Source: Barnesiella sp. WM24
GTDB lineage: Bacteria > Bacteroidota > Bacteroidia > Bacteroidales > Muribaculaceae
Length of the DNA: 64,000 nt
Direction: 5' to 3'
Assembly: GCF_004570975.1 (NCBI RefSeq)
Contig: NZ_SPPC01000014.1
Coordinates: forward strand, 1-64,000
Below are positions 24,949 to 34,335 of the stretch, piece after piece; position 1 is the stretch's first letter, and each line of letters starts with the position of its first letter. The position numbers and the translations under genes are program-made. A model generated the notes under the pieces. That model was not told the origin of the DNA. It searched no databases and was given only the letters and a program-made list of their open reading frames with translations.

Positions 24949-26424
24949 ATGAGTGAAGATAACCAAAATATAAACAAGCCGGGCAATAATGATGACATCA
25001 TAAAAAATGTCACCGGTGACGATTACAAGTATGGATTTGTCACCGACATCGACACCGATGTCATCCCGAAAGGGCTGAACGAAGATGTAGTAAGGCTTAT
25101 CTCAAAGAAAAAAAACGAGCCGGAATGGCTGCTTGAGTTCCGACTCGAAGCCTACCGCCACTGGCTTACACTGAAAATGCCGGAGTGGGCACATCTCGAC
25201 GTCCCCCCGATCGACTACCAGGCGATAAGCTATTACGCCGCACCGCGAAAGAAAGAGGGCCCGAAAAGCCTTGACGAGGTTGATCCCGAGCTGCTTGACA
25301 CGTTTAACAAACTCGGAATACCGCTGCAGGAGCAAAAGGCTCTTTCAGGAATGGCTGTAGACGCCGTGATGGACTCTGTGTCGGTAAAGACCACACATAA
25401 GGAGAAACTTGCCGAACTTGGAGTGATATTCTGCTCCTTTTCCGAGGCGGTAAAGGACTATCCCGATCTGGTGAAACGCTATCTCGGCAGCGTGGTAAGC
25501 TACCGCGACAACTTCTTTGCGGCGCTTAACTCGGCGGTATTTTCCGACGGCTCATTTGTCTATATCCCCAAGGGAGTGAGGTGTCCGATGGAACTGTCGA
25601 CCTATTTCCGTATAAACGCAGCCGGAACAGGTCAGTTTGAACGTACACTTATCGTAGCCGATGATGATGCCTACGTAAGTTATCTTGAAGGATGCACCGC
25701 TCCTATGCGCGACGAAAACCAGCTTCACGCTGCAATCGTGGAAATCGTGGTTGAAGACCGTGCCGAAGTGAAATATTCGACAGTCCAGAACTGGTATGCC
25801 GGCGACAAAGACGGCAACGGAGGTGTATATAACTTTGTCACCAAGCGCGGTCTTTGCCGTGGCGATTACTCCAAACTGTCATGGACCCAGGTTGAGACCG
25901 GCTCGGCGATTACATGGAAATATCCGAGCTGCATCCTGCAGGGCGAAGGGTCGGTAGGCGAGTTTTATTCAGTCGCCGTGACCCGCAATTACCAGCAAGC
26001 CGACACAGGCACCAAGATGATACATGCAGGTCGCAACACCCGCTCCACTATCGTGAGCAAAGGAATCTCGGCGGGACATAGCCAGAACTCTTACAGAGGG
26101 CTCGTAAAGGTATTGCCCAACGCCGACGGATGCCGCAACTACACCCAATGTGACAGCCTTCTTCTCAGTTCAACCTGTGGCGCCCACACATTTCCCTATA
26201 TCGACGTGCTCAATGACACTGCAGTCGTGGAGCATGAGGCGACCACGTCCAAAATCAGCGAAGACCAGGTGTTTTACTGCAACCAGCGAGGCATACCCAC
26301 AGAGGAGGCAATCGGGCTTATCGTCAACGGCTATGCCAAAGAGGTGATGAACAAGCTGCCGATGGAATTTGCTGTCGAGGCACAGCGCCTGCTCCAAGTG
26401 ACCCTCGAAGGGTCGGTAGGCTAA
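24949..26424 (+). CDS. sufB: Fe-S cluster assembly scaffold protein SufB
   Basis: Part of the SufBC2D complex on which Fe-S clusters are built. The 491-residue length is usual. The beta-helix core is recognised by [39 protein letters not shown] and TQCDSLLLS; the C-terminal part has [16 protein letters not shown] and [20 protein letters not shown], containing the conserved Cys/Glu/His that hold the nascent cluster. First gene of the operon sufB-sufC-sufD-sufS. Confidence 0.96.
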   Translation: MSEDNQNINKPGNNDDIIKNVTGDDYKYGFVTDIDTDVIPKGLNEDVVRLISKKKNEPEWLLEFRLEAYRHWLTLKMPEWAHLDVPPIDYQAISYYAAPRKKEGPKSLDEVDPELLDTFNKLGIPLQEQKALSGMAVDAVMDSVSVKTTHKEKLAELGVIFCSFSEAVKDYPDLVKRYLGSVVSYRDNFFAALNSAVFSDGSFVYIPKGVRCPMELSTYFRINAAGTGQFERTLIVADDDAYVSYLEGCTAPMRDENQLHAAIVEIVVEDRAEVKYSTVQNWYAGDKDGNGGVYNFVTKRGLCRGDYSKLSWTQVETGSAITWKYPSCILQGEGSVGEFYSVAVTRNYQQADTGTKMIHAGRNTRSTIVSKGISAGHSQNSYRGLVKVLPNADGCRNYTQCDSLLLSSTCGAHTFPYIDVLNDTAVVEHEATTSKISEDQVFYCNQRGIPTEEAIGLIVNGYAKEVMNKLPMEFAVEAQRLLQVTLEGSVG

Positions 26425-26475
26425 TGCGGGAGGGCTGCCTACATTCATTCAACAATAGATAAAAACATAACCGAA

Positions 26476-27246
26476 ATGGATAAAAACATATTACTTGACA
26501 TTCACGACCTGCACGCATCGGTCGACGGCAAAGAGATATTGAAAGGCATCAACCTGAGAGTGAACGAGGGCGAGGTTCACGCCATAATGGGACCCAACGG
26601 CTCGGGAAAGTCCACCCTTTCGATGGTGCTTGCAGGCGCTCCCGGATACTCGGTTACCGCGGGGAGCGTTGATTTCCACGGAAAGCAACTGCTTGAACTT
26701 TCGCCCGAGGACCGCAGTCATGAGGGACTGTTTCTTTCATTCCAGTATCCGGTCGAGATACCGGGAGTGTCAATGGTCAATTTCATGCGTGCCGCAGTCA
26801 ACGAGAAGCGCAAGTATTTCAACGAGCCGCAGCTGTCGGCAAGCGACTTCCTCAAGCTGATGCGCCAGAAACGCGCCATCGTTGAGCTTGACAACAAACT
26901 CGCATCGCGCTCGGTAAATGAAGGATTTTCCGGCGGTGAGAAAAAACGCAATGAAATATTTCAGATGGCGGTGCTTGAACCGCGCCTGTCAATCCTTGAC
27001 GAGACCGACTCAGGTCTTGACATCGATGCCCTTCGCATAGTGGCGGGAGGCGTCAACAAGCTCAAGACCGACCGCAACGCGACCATCGTGATAACCCACT
27101 ACCAGCGATTGCTTGACTACATCAAGCCCGATTTCGTACACGTATTGTACAAAGGCCGCATCGTCAAGACTGCGGGTCCGGAACTGGCGCTTGAACTTGA
27201 AGAAAAAGGCTACGACTGGCTAAAGCAAAACGAAAATCAGGATTGA
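26476..27246 (+). CDS. sufC: Fe-S cluster assembly ATPase SufC
   Basis: An ABC-type ATPase that drives conformational change in SufBCD. It has 256 residues, Walker A GPNGSGKST (39-47), a Q-loop in SFQYPVEIPG, signature FSGGEKKRNEI, Walker B LSILDETDSGLD (with the SufC-typical D-E-T-D-S-G-L-D), and an H-loop in ITHYQR. The gene ends at 27246, two bases before the chosen sufD start. Confidence 0.97.
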   Translation: MDKNILLDIHDLHASVDGKEILKGINLRVNEGEVHAIMGPNGSGKSTLSMVLAGAPGYSVTAGSVDFHGKQLLELSPEDRSHEGLFLSFQYPVEIPGVSMVNFMRAAVNEKRKYFNEPQLSASDFLKLMRQKRAIVELDNKLASRSVNEGFSGGEKKRNEIFQMAVLEPRLSILDETDSGLDIDALRIVAGGVNKLKTDRNATIVITHYQRLLDYIKPDFVHVLYKGRIVKTAGPELALELEEKGYDWLKQNENQD

Positions 27247-27248
27247 CC

Positions 27249-28610
27249 ATGGGCAGTCTTTCACAATACACCGATATCTACCGTGACCACCGCGAGGCTC
27301 TTGACGGCCACTCGGATCCGGTGATAAACGCCATGCGTGCCGAGGCTTACGAGGCACTGAAAGGGAAAGAGCTTCCCGACAGGCACACAGAGGGCTACGA
27401 AAAGACCTCGATAGAAGAAATGATGGCTCCCGACTTCGGGCTAAACATCAACCGCGTAAATATTCCGGTTGACGTAGCGGCTTCGTTTCACTGCGGGGTG
27501 CCCAACATGAGTACTCTGCTCGGAATCGTGGTCAACGATTCATTTCATCCCGTAGGCACAATGCTGTCGCGGCTGCCTGACGGGGTGATTTATGGCTCGC
27601 TTGCAAAAGCGGCTGCAGAACATCCTGAACTCGTGGGCAGATATTACGGAAAAGTCGCAAGCCTTGACTCCGCGACCACGGCGCTCAACACAATGCTCGT
27701 CCAGGACGGCGTATTCATATATGTGCCCAAGAGCGTCGCGCTTGAAAAGCCGTTGCAGCTTGTAAACATATTCAGCTCCCCCACTCCGCTCATGGCAATA
27801 CGCAGGGTGCTTATTGTCATGGAAGAAGGAGCTTCGGCACAACTGCTCGTGTGTGACCACACACAGGACTGCGCTCAGAAATATCTGTCATCGCAGATAG
27901 TGGAGATTGCACTCAACGCCAACTCGCGTCTCGACTACTACGACCTTGAGGAATCAGGCGAAGGCACAGCGCGATGCTCGTCAATATATGCCCGTCAGGA
28001 ATCGGGCTCGTCGCTGCTCATCAACGGCATGACACTCAGCTGCGGCAACACCCGCAATGACTACGCAATCGAGATTGCCGGCGACGGCTGCGACACCTTG
28101 CTCGCAGGAATGGCCATAGCCTCCGGACATCAGCACATCGACAATAACTCTTCGGTAAATCACCGTGGCTCCCACTGTCACAGCCGCCAGCTGTTCAAAT
28201 ATGTGCTTGACGACGATGCTTCCGGTGCGTTTGAAGGTGGAATCGTGGTCAACGAAGGCGCGGTAATGACCGAAGCCTATCAGAGCGACCGCAATCTGCT
28301 CGCCTCGACCGGAGCGAAGATGCACACCAAACCGCAGCTGCTCATATACTGCGACGACGTGAAGTGCAGCCACGGAGCGACAACCGGTCAGCTCGACCAG
28401 GAAGCGCTGTTTTACATGCGCTCCCGCGGAATCGGAGAGAAGATGGCACGCACGATGCTTATGCAGGCATTCATGTCGGAGGTTATCGACACAGTAAGGA
28501 TGGAGGGATTGCGCGAGCGTCTCCACATGCTTGTCGAAAAACGCTTTCACGGTCAGCAGTCATTCTGCGGTGACTGCGCCTCAGGATGTGCATCGGTAAA
28601 AAAACAGTAG
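27249..28610 (+). CDS. sufD: Fe-S cluster assembly protein SufD
   Basis: Partner of SufB in the SufBC2D scaffold. The frame opens at a TTG (27243) that overlaps the sufC stop, but the ATG two codons later (MGSLSQYTDIY) is the better start and gives 453 residues. The C-terminal beta-helix region contains NNSSVNHRGSHCHSRQLFKY, FEGGIVVNEGA, and CSHGATTGQLDQEALFYMRSR, all typical of SufD. It ends with a Cys-containing tail (FCGDCASGCASVKKQ) that is unusual for SufD; three Cys in 11 residues could matter for cluster or metal handling, but this is a guess. Confidence 0.93.
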   Translation: MGSLSQYTDIYRDHREALDGHSDPVINAMRAEAYEALKGKELPDRHTEGYEKTSIEEMMAPDFGLNINRVNIPVDVAASFHCGVPNMSTLLGIVVNDSFHPVGTMLSRLPDGVIYGSLAKAAAEHPELVGRYYGKVASLDSATTALNTMLVQDGVFIYVPKSVALEKPLQLVNIFSSPTPLMAIRRVLIVMEEGASAQLLVCDHTQDCAQKYLSSQIVEIALNANSRLDYYDLEESGEGTARCSSIYARQESGSSLLINGMTLSCGNTRNDYAIEIAGDGCDTLLAGMAIASGHQHIDNNSSVNHRGSHCHSRQLFKYVLDDDASGAFEGGIVVNEGAVMTEAYQSDRNLLASTGAKMHTKPQLLIYCDDVKCSHGATTGQLDQEALFYMRSRGIGEKMARTMLMQAFMSEVIDTVRMEGLRERLHMLVEKRFHGQQSFCGDCASGCASVKKQ

Positions 28611-28613
28611 ATT

Positions 28614-29834
28614 ATGGACAATTATGACGTAAACCGGTTACGTTCCGACTTCCCCGGTCTTGACCGGAAAATATATAACCGGCAGCTCGTATATCTTGAC
28701 AACACCGCGACGTCGCAGACCCCGCGACAGGTCGTGGAAAGCATCGAGCATATATATTATAACTCAAAAGCCAATGTACACCGCGGCGTCCACACCCTCT
28801 CCCAGGAGATGACCGCCTTGCAGGAGGCGGCACGCGAAAGAGTGAGAGGATGGATAAACGCCGCTTCCACCGACGAGATAATCTTCACCCGCGGCACCAC
28901 AGAGGCGATAAACCTCGTGGCATCGTCATACGGCAGTTTTTTTCATGACGGCGACGAGATAATAGTCAGCGTCATGGAGCATCACGCCAATATCGTGCCA
29001 TGGCAGCTCCTGCAAAGCAGAGTGAACGTGAAGCTCCGCGTAATCCCTATGGACGACAGGGGGGTGCTGGATCTTGACGCTTACGCCAAGCTTTTCAACA
29101 GCCACACCGCTATGGTGGCGATAGCGCATGTGAGCAATGTTCTCGGCACAGTCAATCCTGTCGACGAGATTATCAGGATTGCTCATGACAATGGCGTGCC
29201 GGTGCTTGTCGATGGAGCGCAGGCTGTAGCCCACCAACGTGTCGACGTGACCGCACTTGACTGCGATTTTTACACATTCTCTTCCCATAAGATGTATGGA
29301 CCGTCGGGGATAGGAGTGCTTTATGGCAAACGCGACCTTCTGGAAAAGATGCCTCCCTATCAGGGCGGCGGCGAAATGATAGGCAATGTAAGTTTTGAAC
29401 ACACCACTTTTGCCGAGCTTCCCTATAAATTTGAAGCGGGAACCCCCGACTTTGTGGACATCGCCGCGCTTAAAAGCGCAATCGACTATCTTGAACCGAT
29501 AGGCATGGAAGCGATAGCGGCTCATGAGCATAAGCTTCTTGAATACACCTCTCAAAAGATGATGGAAATTCCCGGAATGAGGATATTCGGAACCGCGCCG
29601 GGCAAGGACGCAATCATATCATTTCTCATCGGCGACGCCCATCACTACGACACAGGAATGTTGCTCGACAAACTCGGCATAGCTGTACGCACAGGTCATC
29701 ACTGCGCCGAACCGCTCATGCACCGCCTCGGAATCGAGGGCACTGTAAGAGCCTCTTTCGGACTATACAACACGATTGAAGAGTGTGACATCTTTATCGC
29801 AGCACTTAAACGAGTGGCGATGATGCTCGGTTGA
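28614..29834 (+). CDS. sufS: Cysteine desulfurase SufS
   Basis: A PLP enzyme that takes sulfur from L-cysteine as a persulfide for Fe-S cluster assembly. It has 406 residues; SSHKMYGPSGIGVLYG carries the PLP Lys, TRGTTEAINLVA binds cofactor phosphate, and RTGHHCAEPLM carries the persulfide Cys. It starts 3 bases after sufD. No sufE or sufU follows, so the sulfur acceptor is elsewhere. A bidirectional terminator ends the operon. Confidence 0.96.
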   Translation: MDNYDVNRLRSDFPGLDRKIYNRQLVYLDNTATSQTPRQVVESIEHIYYNSKANVHRGVHTLSQEMTALQEAARERVRGWINAASTDEIIFTRGTTEAINLVASSYGSFFHDGDEIIVSVMEHHANIVPWQLLQSRVNVKLRVIPMDDRGVLDLDAYAKLFNSHTAMVAIAHVSNVLGTVNPVDEIIRIAHDNGVPVLVDGAQAVAHQRVDVTALDCDFYTFSSHKMYGPSGIGVLYGKRDLLEKMPPYQGGGEMIGNVSFEHTTFAELPYKFEAGTPDFVDIAALKSAIDYLEPIGMEAIAAHEHKLLEYTSQKMMEIPGMRIFGTAPGKDAIISFLIGDAHHYDTGMLLDKLGIAVRTGHHCAEPLMHRLGIEGTVRASFGLYNTIEECDIFIAALKRVAMMLG

Positions 29835-29928
29835 CATCCCGATGGGTATTCCCCATGAGCATGCCACACGACTTCACCGCAAATGCAACACATTAACGGA
29901 ATCACCTTACCTGTATTTATATAAAAAG

Positions 29929-29958
29929 GGGGATGCGCCTGAACGCATCCCCTGATTT
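29929..29958. terminator. Bidirectional terminator between sufS and the secreted-protein gene
   Basis: GGGGATGCG and CGCATCCCC form a 9-pair stem around CCTGAA. The plus side is followed by TGATTTTTTATT and the minus side by CCTTTTTATA, so it can end both converging transcripts. Confidence 0.8.
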
Positions 29959-29982
29959 TTTATTGAGATAACTAAATAAGCA

Positions 29983-30984
29983 TTACTTAACAAGCACCTT
30001 GCTTACCTTGTTGCCCTGACGAACAACGTAGATACCATTGGCGGGGTTAGCCACCTTTACACCCTGAAGATTGTAATACTCAACAGGAGCATTTTCATCA
30101 ACAGCAACATTGTCGATACCTACTGTACCGGTTGCAGGTACAAGATCAATTTGAGTAACAGTGATATTCTCACCTACAAACATCAAGCTCTGATTTGCTG
30201 TTGCATCAGTAAGTTCCTTTACATCGTCTTCGCCAAGTTCAATTGAAAATACGCCGGAAGCCTCAGACAGATTTACAGTTCCATACTCTTCCTGAAAACC
30301 TTCTGAAAGTGCAAATCCCGGAAGTATTTCCTGACTCCAGTTAGCCAACAACAATTGAACCTTCAGGTTGCAATACTTCTCGGCTGCAGCATCACCGGTA
30401 TTTACATAAGAAACATTAAGCTTGTCACCTTCCTTAACTTTAGCGGCAACAAAAGTTGAAACGGGTACCTTAATCGCATGATCCCACCAGTCAAGAGCCT
30501 GATCTCCACTCCATAATTCTTTAACAGCATCGGGATCTACAACTTCCGCATTTTGAAGATAAGCGCTTTTAAGAGTAACATCTCCCGCCTTTGATGACTG
30601 AATATAAATTTGCATTATAGAGTTTTTATATTCTTCATTAAGCGGCGCCACAATTTGAGTAGCTCCAGCTTCTCCCATAGTCGCTTCTGACACTCCTTCA
30701 GTAGCGCCTTCAGGCTTATAATTATATTGCACTACAACTTGAATATTAAATTCTACCGGCTCAAATTCAATTACAACTTCATCATAAGCACTGTAATCAA
30801 CATCACCGAGCCACCAACCGCGACCAGACCAATCAGATTCGTATGTAATTGTCTTTGTGGACGGATTGTAAGTAGAACCCCATCCGGAACCAAGGTCTTC
30901 TAATGTAAGGTCAAGAGTTTCAGCATTAGCTGACGACACTGCAAGAGCTGCGACAGCAGCAAAAGAGAGTAAATTTTTAATCAT
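29983..30984 (-). CDS. Secreted protein with T9SS-like C-terminal sorting tail
   Basis: A 333-residue protein with a signal peptide (cleaved after SANA), two beta-sandwich-like regions (about 20-125 and 140-285), each with Trp-rich segments (GSGWGSTYNP, WSGRGWWLGDVDYSAY, LDWWDHAIKVP) that suggest carbohydrate binding. The final 35 residues (VEYYNLQGVKVANPANGIYV ... ending KVSKVLVK) resemble a type A T9SS sorting signal. I recognise no catalytic domain. It is probably exported to the cell surface by the T9SS genes of this window; this is an inference. Confidence 0.75.
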   Translation of the reverse strand: MIKNLLSFAAVAALAVSSANAETLDLTLEDLGSGWGSTYNPSTKTITYESDWSGRGWWLGDVDYSAYDEVVIEFEPVEFNIQVVVQYNYKPEGATEGVSEATMGEAGATQIVAPLNEEYKNSIMQIYIQSSKAGDVTLKSAYLQNAEVVDPDAVKELWSGDQALDWWDHAIKVPVSTFVAAKVKEGDKLNVSYVNTGDAAAEKYCNLKVQLLLANWSQEILPGFALSEGFQEEYGTVNLSEASGVFSIELGEDDVKELTDATANQSLMFVGENITVTQIDLVPATGTVGIDNVAVDENAPVEYYNLQGVKVANPANGIYVVRQGNKVSKVLVK

Positions 30985-31043
30985 AAATGTTTGATTTAGG
31001 TTATTAAATTAGGTTAGTTAATTCTTTTTATGTTAAGGTATCG

Positions 31044-31051
31044 CAAATATA
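31044..31051 (-). promoter_or_regulatory. -7 box for the secreted-protein gene
   Basis: On the minus strand TATATTTG, a TAnnTTTG match, with ATTG 18 bases upstream as a weak -33. It gives a leader of about 55 bases before the ATG at 30984. The rest of the gene-free stretch 30985-31346 is AT-rich and divergent, with no further gene seen. Confidence 0.5.
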
Positions 31052-31262
31052 AGCACAATTAGCGCCTCGCAATTATACTATTTTATCTTATTCTTACACT
31101 TTGCCTCCCGTGACTAAAAATCACATGCCAAATCAGGCGTATTTCATCCTGCACCATTTACAATTTCCTTCCTCCTCCCCAACCTTACATCTCGTTGAGG
31201 TGCCCTACGGCACTATTTCCCACCAAATCACATTATAATTATATCCTTATATAAACTTTTCT

Positions 31263-31270
31263 TATCTTTG
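31263..31270 (+). promoter_or_regulatory. -7 box for the TPR-barrel-GH3 genes
   Basis: TATCTTTG, a TAnnTTTG match. It gives a leader of about 70 bases before the ATG at 31347, in which AGGTC and GACCT can pair. No clear -33 element. Confidence 0.5.
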
Positions 31271-31346
31271 CATTGTAATAGTCGGGAGGTCAATCATTGA
31301 GGGATGACTCTATCGGAGCGACCTGTCGAAATAAAACCTGCAATAG

Positions 31347-34319
31347 ATGAAAAAGATTGTTATATTGCCTGCGGCGCTTGCAATTGCACTAAGCGCACAT
31401 CCACAGGTCAACTCCCCGGCTCCCGACGGTTACAGGATCCGTGGTGAACTGATGTATCGTGACACAAATTATCAAGGAGCCATAGACCAGCTGACATCGG
31501 CTGCCAACTCTCTTTCAACAGGGCTTGCCAAAGAAGAGTCGGATTATATCACCTCGCTAAGTTACCTGCAGTCGGGATTGATTGCCGAGGCGCGAGAGGC
31601 TCTTGAAAAGTTTGTAAGCGAATATCCGGCATCGCCCCACCGCCTCAACGCCCGCATGGCAATCGCCGATTGTGATTTTTATGAAGGCAACTACAAGAAG
31701 GCGCTTTCGCTCTACCGTGCCATCGACCAAAGCGGGCTCGACCTTGCCTCTCAGGAAAATTATGAATACCGCACCGCATATTGCCGCATGATGCTTGACG
31801 ACTACGAGAAAGCCCTTCAGGGATTCAGGGCTCTTCAGGATTCAAGCCGTTATGGAGCCGCGTCGCGCTTTTATCAAGGCTACATCTATTACGCCCAAGG
31901 AGCTTATGCCGAGGCTAAAAAATATTTTTCAGGAGTAAACACCCGCACCGAGCCGGGCAACCGTGCGCCCTACTATCTTACCCAGATAGCCTATATAGAC
32001 CGCGACTATGAAAAAGCCGCCGAGCTTGCGAAAACCCACATGAACGACATCCCGGAATATAAGTCGGAGATGCAGCGCATAGCGGGCGAGTCGCTCTACA
32101 ATCTCGGAAACGAAGAGGCAGCGATGCCATACATAGCCGAGTACACCGGCGATGTCACCAACCCCAAGCCGTCGGCAATGTACATATTAGGAGTAAGCCA
32201 ATATAAGGACGATGACTATGAGGCGGCAATCTATACGCTGCAGCCCGTAACGAAATGTGACGATGCCATGGGTCAGTCGGCTTATCTCTATATCGGACAG
32301 TCTTATCTACAGCTCGGCAACCTGAACGCCGCCCTTCTCGCCCTCGAAAAAGCCTATCGCATGGACTACGACAAGAATGTGCAGGAAACGGCGTTCTACA
32401 ACTATGCCGTGGCAAAGGCAGAAGGAGGAAAGACACCTTTCGGAAGCTCGGTAACCATGTTTGAGGACTTCCTCAAGCGCTATCCCGACTCACGCTACGC
32501 TCCCGAGGTGGAGGAATACCTCGTGACCGGCTACATGACCGACAACAATTACGAAAAAGCGCTCGAGTCAATCCAAAAGATACGTCGCCCGTCGGCAAAG
32601 ATACTTACCGCAAAACAGCGTGTACTCTACACCCTCGGCACCCGCGACCTCGCCTCGGGGCGCGTAAGCCGGGCGATAACCCGGTTCACAGAGGCTAAAT
32701 CACTTGCCTCGCAGAGCAAAGCCATCGCAACCGAGTGTGACCTCTGGCTCGGCGACTGTTATTACCGACAAGGCGAATATCAACGAGCCACACGCGCCTA
32801 CAACGACTACCTGAAAGCATCAAAGGCAAGTGACGCCAACCGTCCGCTCGCCTATTATGACCGCGGGTATGCCCTCTTTGCCGAAAAACGCTACGGAGAC
32901 GCACGCGCTGACTTTGAACGTGTGGTCAAGACACCCGGCAACCTTGACGAGCAGGTCATCGCCGACACCTACAACCGTCTCGGCGACTGCCATTATTACC
33001 AGTCAGACTTCAACTCGGCATCGGCAAACTATGACCGCGCCTACTCTCTCAATCCGGAGGCGGGCGACTACGCCCTGTTCCAGAAAGCCATGATGAAGGG
33101 CCTTGTCAAGAATCATCGCGGCAAGATCGAGTCGCTTGACGACATGATGGAGCGTTATCCCTCGTCAGGACTCGTGCCGGCGGCAATGCTTGAAAAAGCG
33201 GAGAGCTATGTCTCGCTTAACCGTCCCGGCGATGCGACAGTAGTCTACGAAGCGCTCGTAAAACGCTATCCCACCACCTCCCAGGGCAGAAACGGCTATC
33301 TGCAGCTTGCAATCACGCAGCTCGCGCAAGGGAATACAGAAAAAGCCATCCAGTCATATCAGACCGTAATACGCAATTACCCGACAAGCGAGGAGGCGCG
33401 CGTTGCCTCCGACGACCTGAAGCGGCTCATGGCCGACGAGGGAAGGCTCAACGAATTCAGCCGGTTCATAGCCTCTGTGCCTAACGCGCCGAAGTTTGAG
33501 ACATCGGAACTCGACGAACTGACATTCCACGCGGCTGAACGCACCTACCTCAACGACAAGAGCAAGACGACAAGACTCAAAGATTATATCACCCAATATC
33601 CCGGAGGCCGTTACGAGACCCAGGCACTCACCTATCTGTCACAATCAGCGCTTGAATCAGGCAATCCCGCCGAGGCATTAAAATATGCCACGATGCTCAC
33701 CGACCGCTATCCCGACTCGGAAGCTGCGGAAGACGCGCTCGCCATCAAGGGAAGCGTAGAGTATGACCTCGGCAACGGAGAGGCTGCACTCGCCACATTC
33801 AAGCGTCTTGAATCGCGGGCGTCGGCATCGCGCAACATTGTCACCGCACGCCTCGGCATATTACGTGTATCGCGCGACATGAACCGTCACTCCGATGTAA
33901 TCGACATTGCCGACAAACTGTTAAAATCCACAGCCATCGGCACAGCGCAGAAAAACGAAATCATCTACTCCAAGGCTTATGCCCTTTCCCGGTCGGGCAG
34001 AGGCGATGAGGCTGTCAAGGAGTGGGAAAAACTCGCTAAAAACACCGATGACCTCTACGGAGCCAAATCAGCCTACTACCTCGGACAGCACTACTTTGAC
34101 ACAGGAGCCACAAAGAAGGCAAAAAGTGCGGTCGAGAAGCTTATCGACTCCAATACGCCTCACAGCTACTGGCTTGCCAGAGGCTACATACTGTTGAGCG
34201 ACATCTGCAAGAGACAGGGCAGCGACTTCGAGGCTACGGAATATCTCAAAAGCCTCAAGGAAAACTATCCCGGCAATGAGAAAGACATATTCAACATGAT
34301 TGACGAGCGACTAAAGTAA
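31347..34319 (+). CDS. Large periplasmic TPR protein
   Basis: A 990-residue protein with a signal peptide (cleaved near SAHPQ) followed by tetratricopeptide repeats over almost its whole length. Typical TPR signatures include SLYNLGNEEAAMPY, LGVSQYKDDDYEAAIYTLQP, LGDCYYRQGEYQRATRAYND and YNRLGDCHYYQSDFNSASANY. No enzyme motif is seen, so it is likely a protein-binding scaffold at the outer membrane. A beta-barrel protein gene follows after 16 bases, and such TPR-barrel pairs recur in Bacteroidetes. Together they may assemble or anchor something in the outer membrane; the function is unknown. Confidence 0.85.
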   Translation: MKKIVILPAALAIALSAHPQVNSPAPDGYRIRGELMYRDTNYQGAIDQLTSAANSLSTGLAKEESDYITSLSYLQSGLIAEAREALEKFVSEYPASPHRLNARMAIADCDFYEGNYKKALSLYRAIDQSGLDLASQENYEYRTAYCRMMLDDYEKALQGFRALQDSSRYGAASRFYQGYIYYAQGAYAEAKKYFSGVNTRTEPGNRAPYYLTQIAYIDRDYEKAAELAKTHMNDIPEYKSEMQRIAGESLYNLGNEEAAMPYIAEYTGDVTNPKPSAMYILGVSQYKDDDYEAAIYTLQPVTKCDDAMGQSAYLYIGQSYLQLGNLNAALLALEKAYRMDYDKNVQETAFYNYAVAKAEGGKTPFGSSVTMFEDFLKRYPDSRYAPEVEEYLVTGYMTDNNYEKALESIQKIRRPSAKILTAKQRVLYTLGTRDLASGRVSRAITRFTEAKSLASQSKAIATECDLWLGDCYYRQGEYQRATRAYNDYLKASKASDANRPLAYYDRGYALFAEKRYGDARADFERVVKTPGNLDEQVIADTYNRLGDCHYYQSDFNSASANYDRAYSLNPEAGDYALFQKAMMKGLVKNHRGKIESLDDMMERYPSSGLVPAAMLEKAESYVSLNRPGDATVVYEALVKRYPTTSQGRNGYLQLAITQLAQGNTEKAIQSYQTVIRNYPTSEEARVASDDLKRLMADEGRLNEFSRFIASVPNAPKFETSELDELTFHAAERTYLNDKSKTTRLKDYITQYPGGRYETQALTYLSQSALESGNPAEALKYATMLTDRYPDSEAAEDALAIKGSVEYDLGNGEAALATFKRLESRASASRNIVTARLGILRVSRDMNRHSDVIDIADKLLKSTAIGTAQKNEIIYSKAYALSRSGRGDEAVKEWEKLAKNTDDLYGAKSAYYLGQHYFDTGATKKAKSAVEKLIDSNTPHSYWLARGYILLSDICKRQGSDFEATEYLKSLKENYPGNEKDIFNMIDERLK

Positions 34320-34335
34320 CACCACACTCACGACA

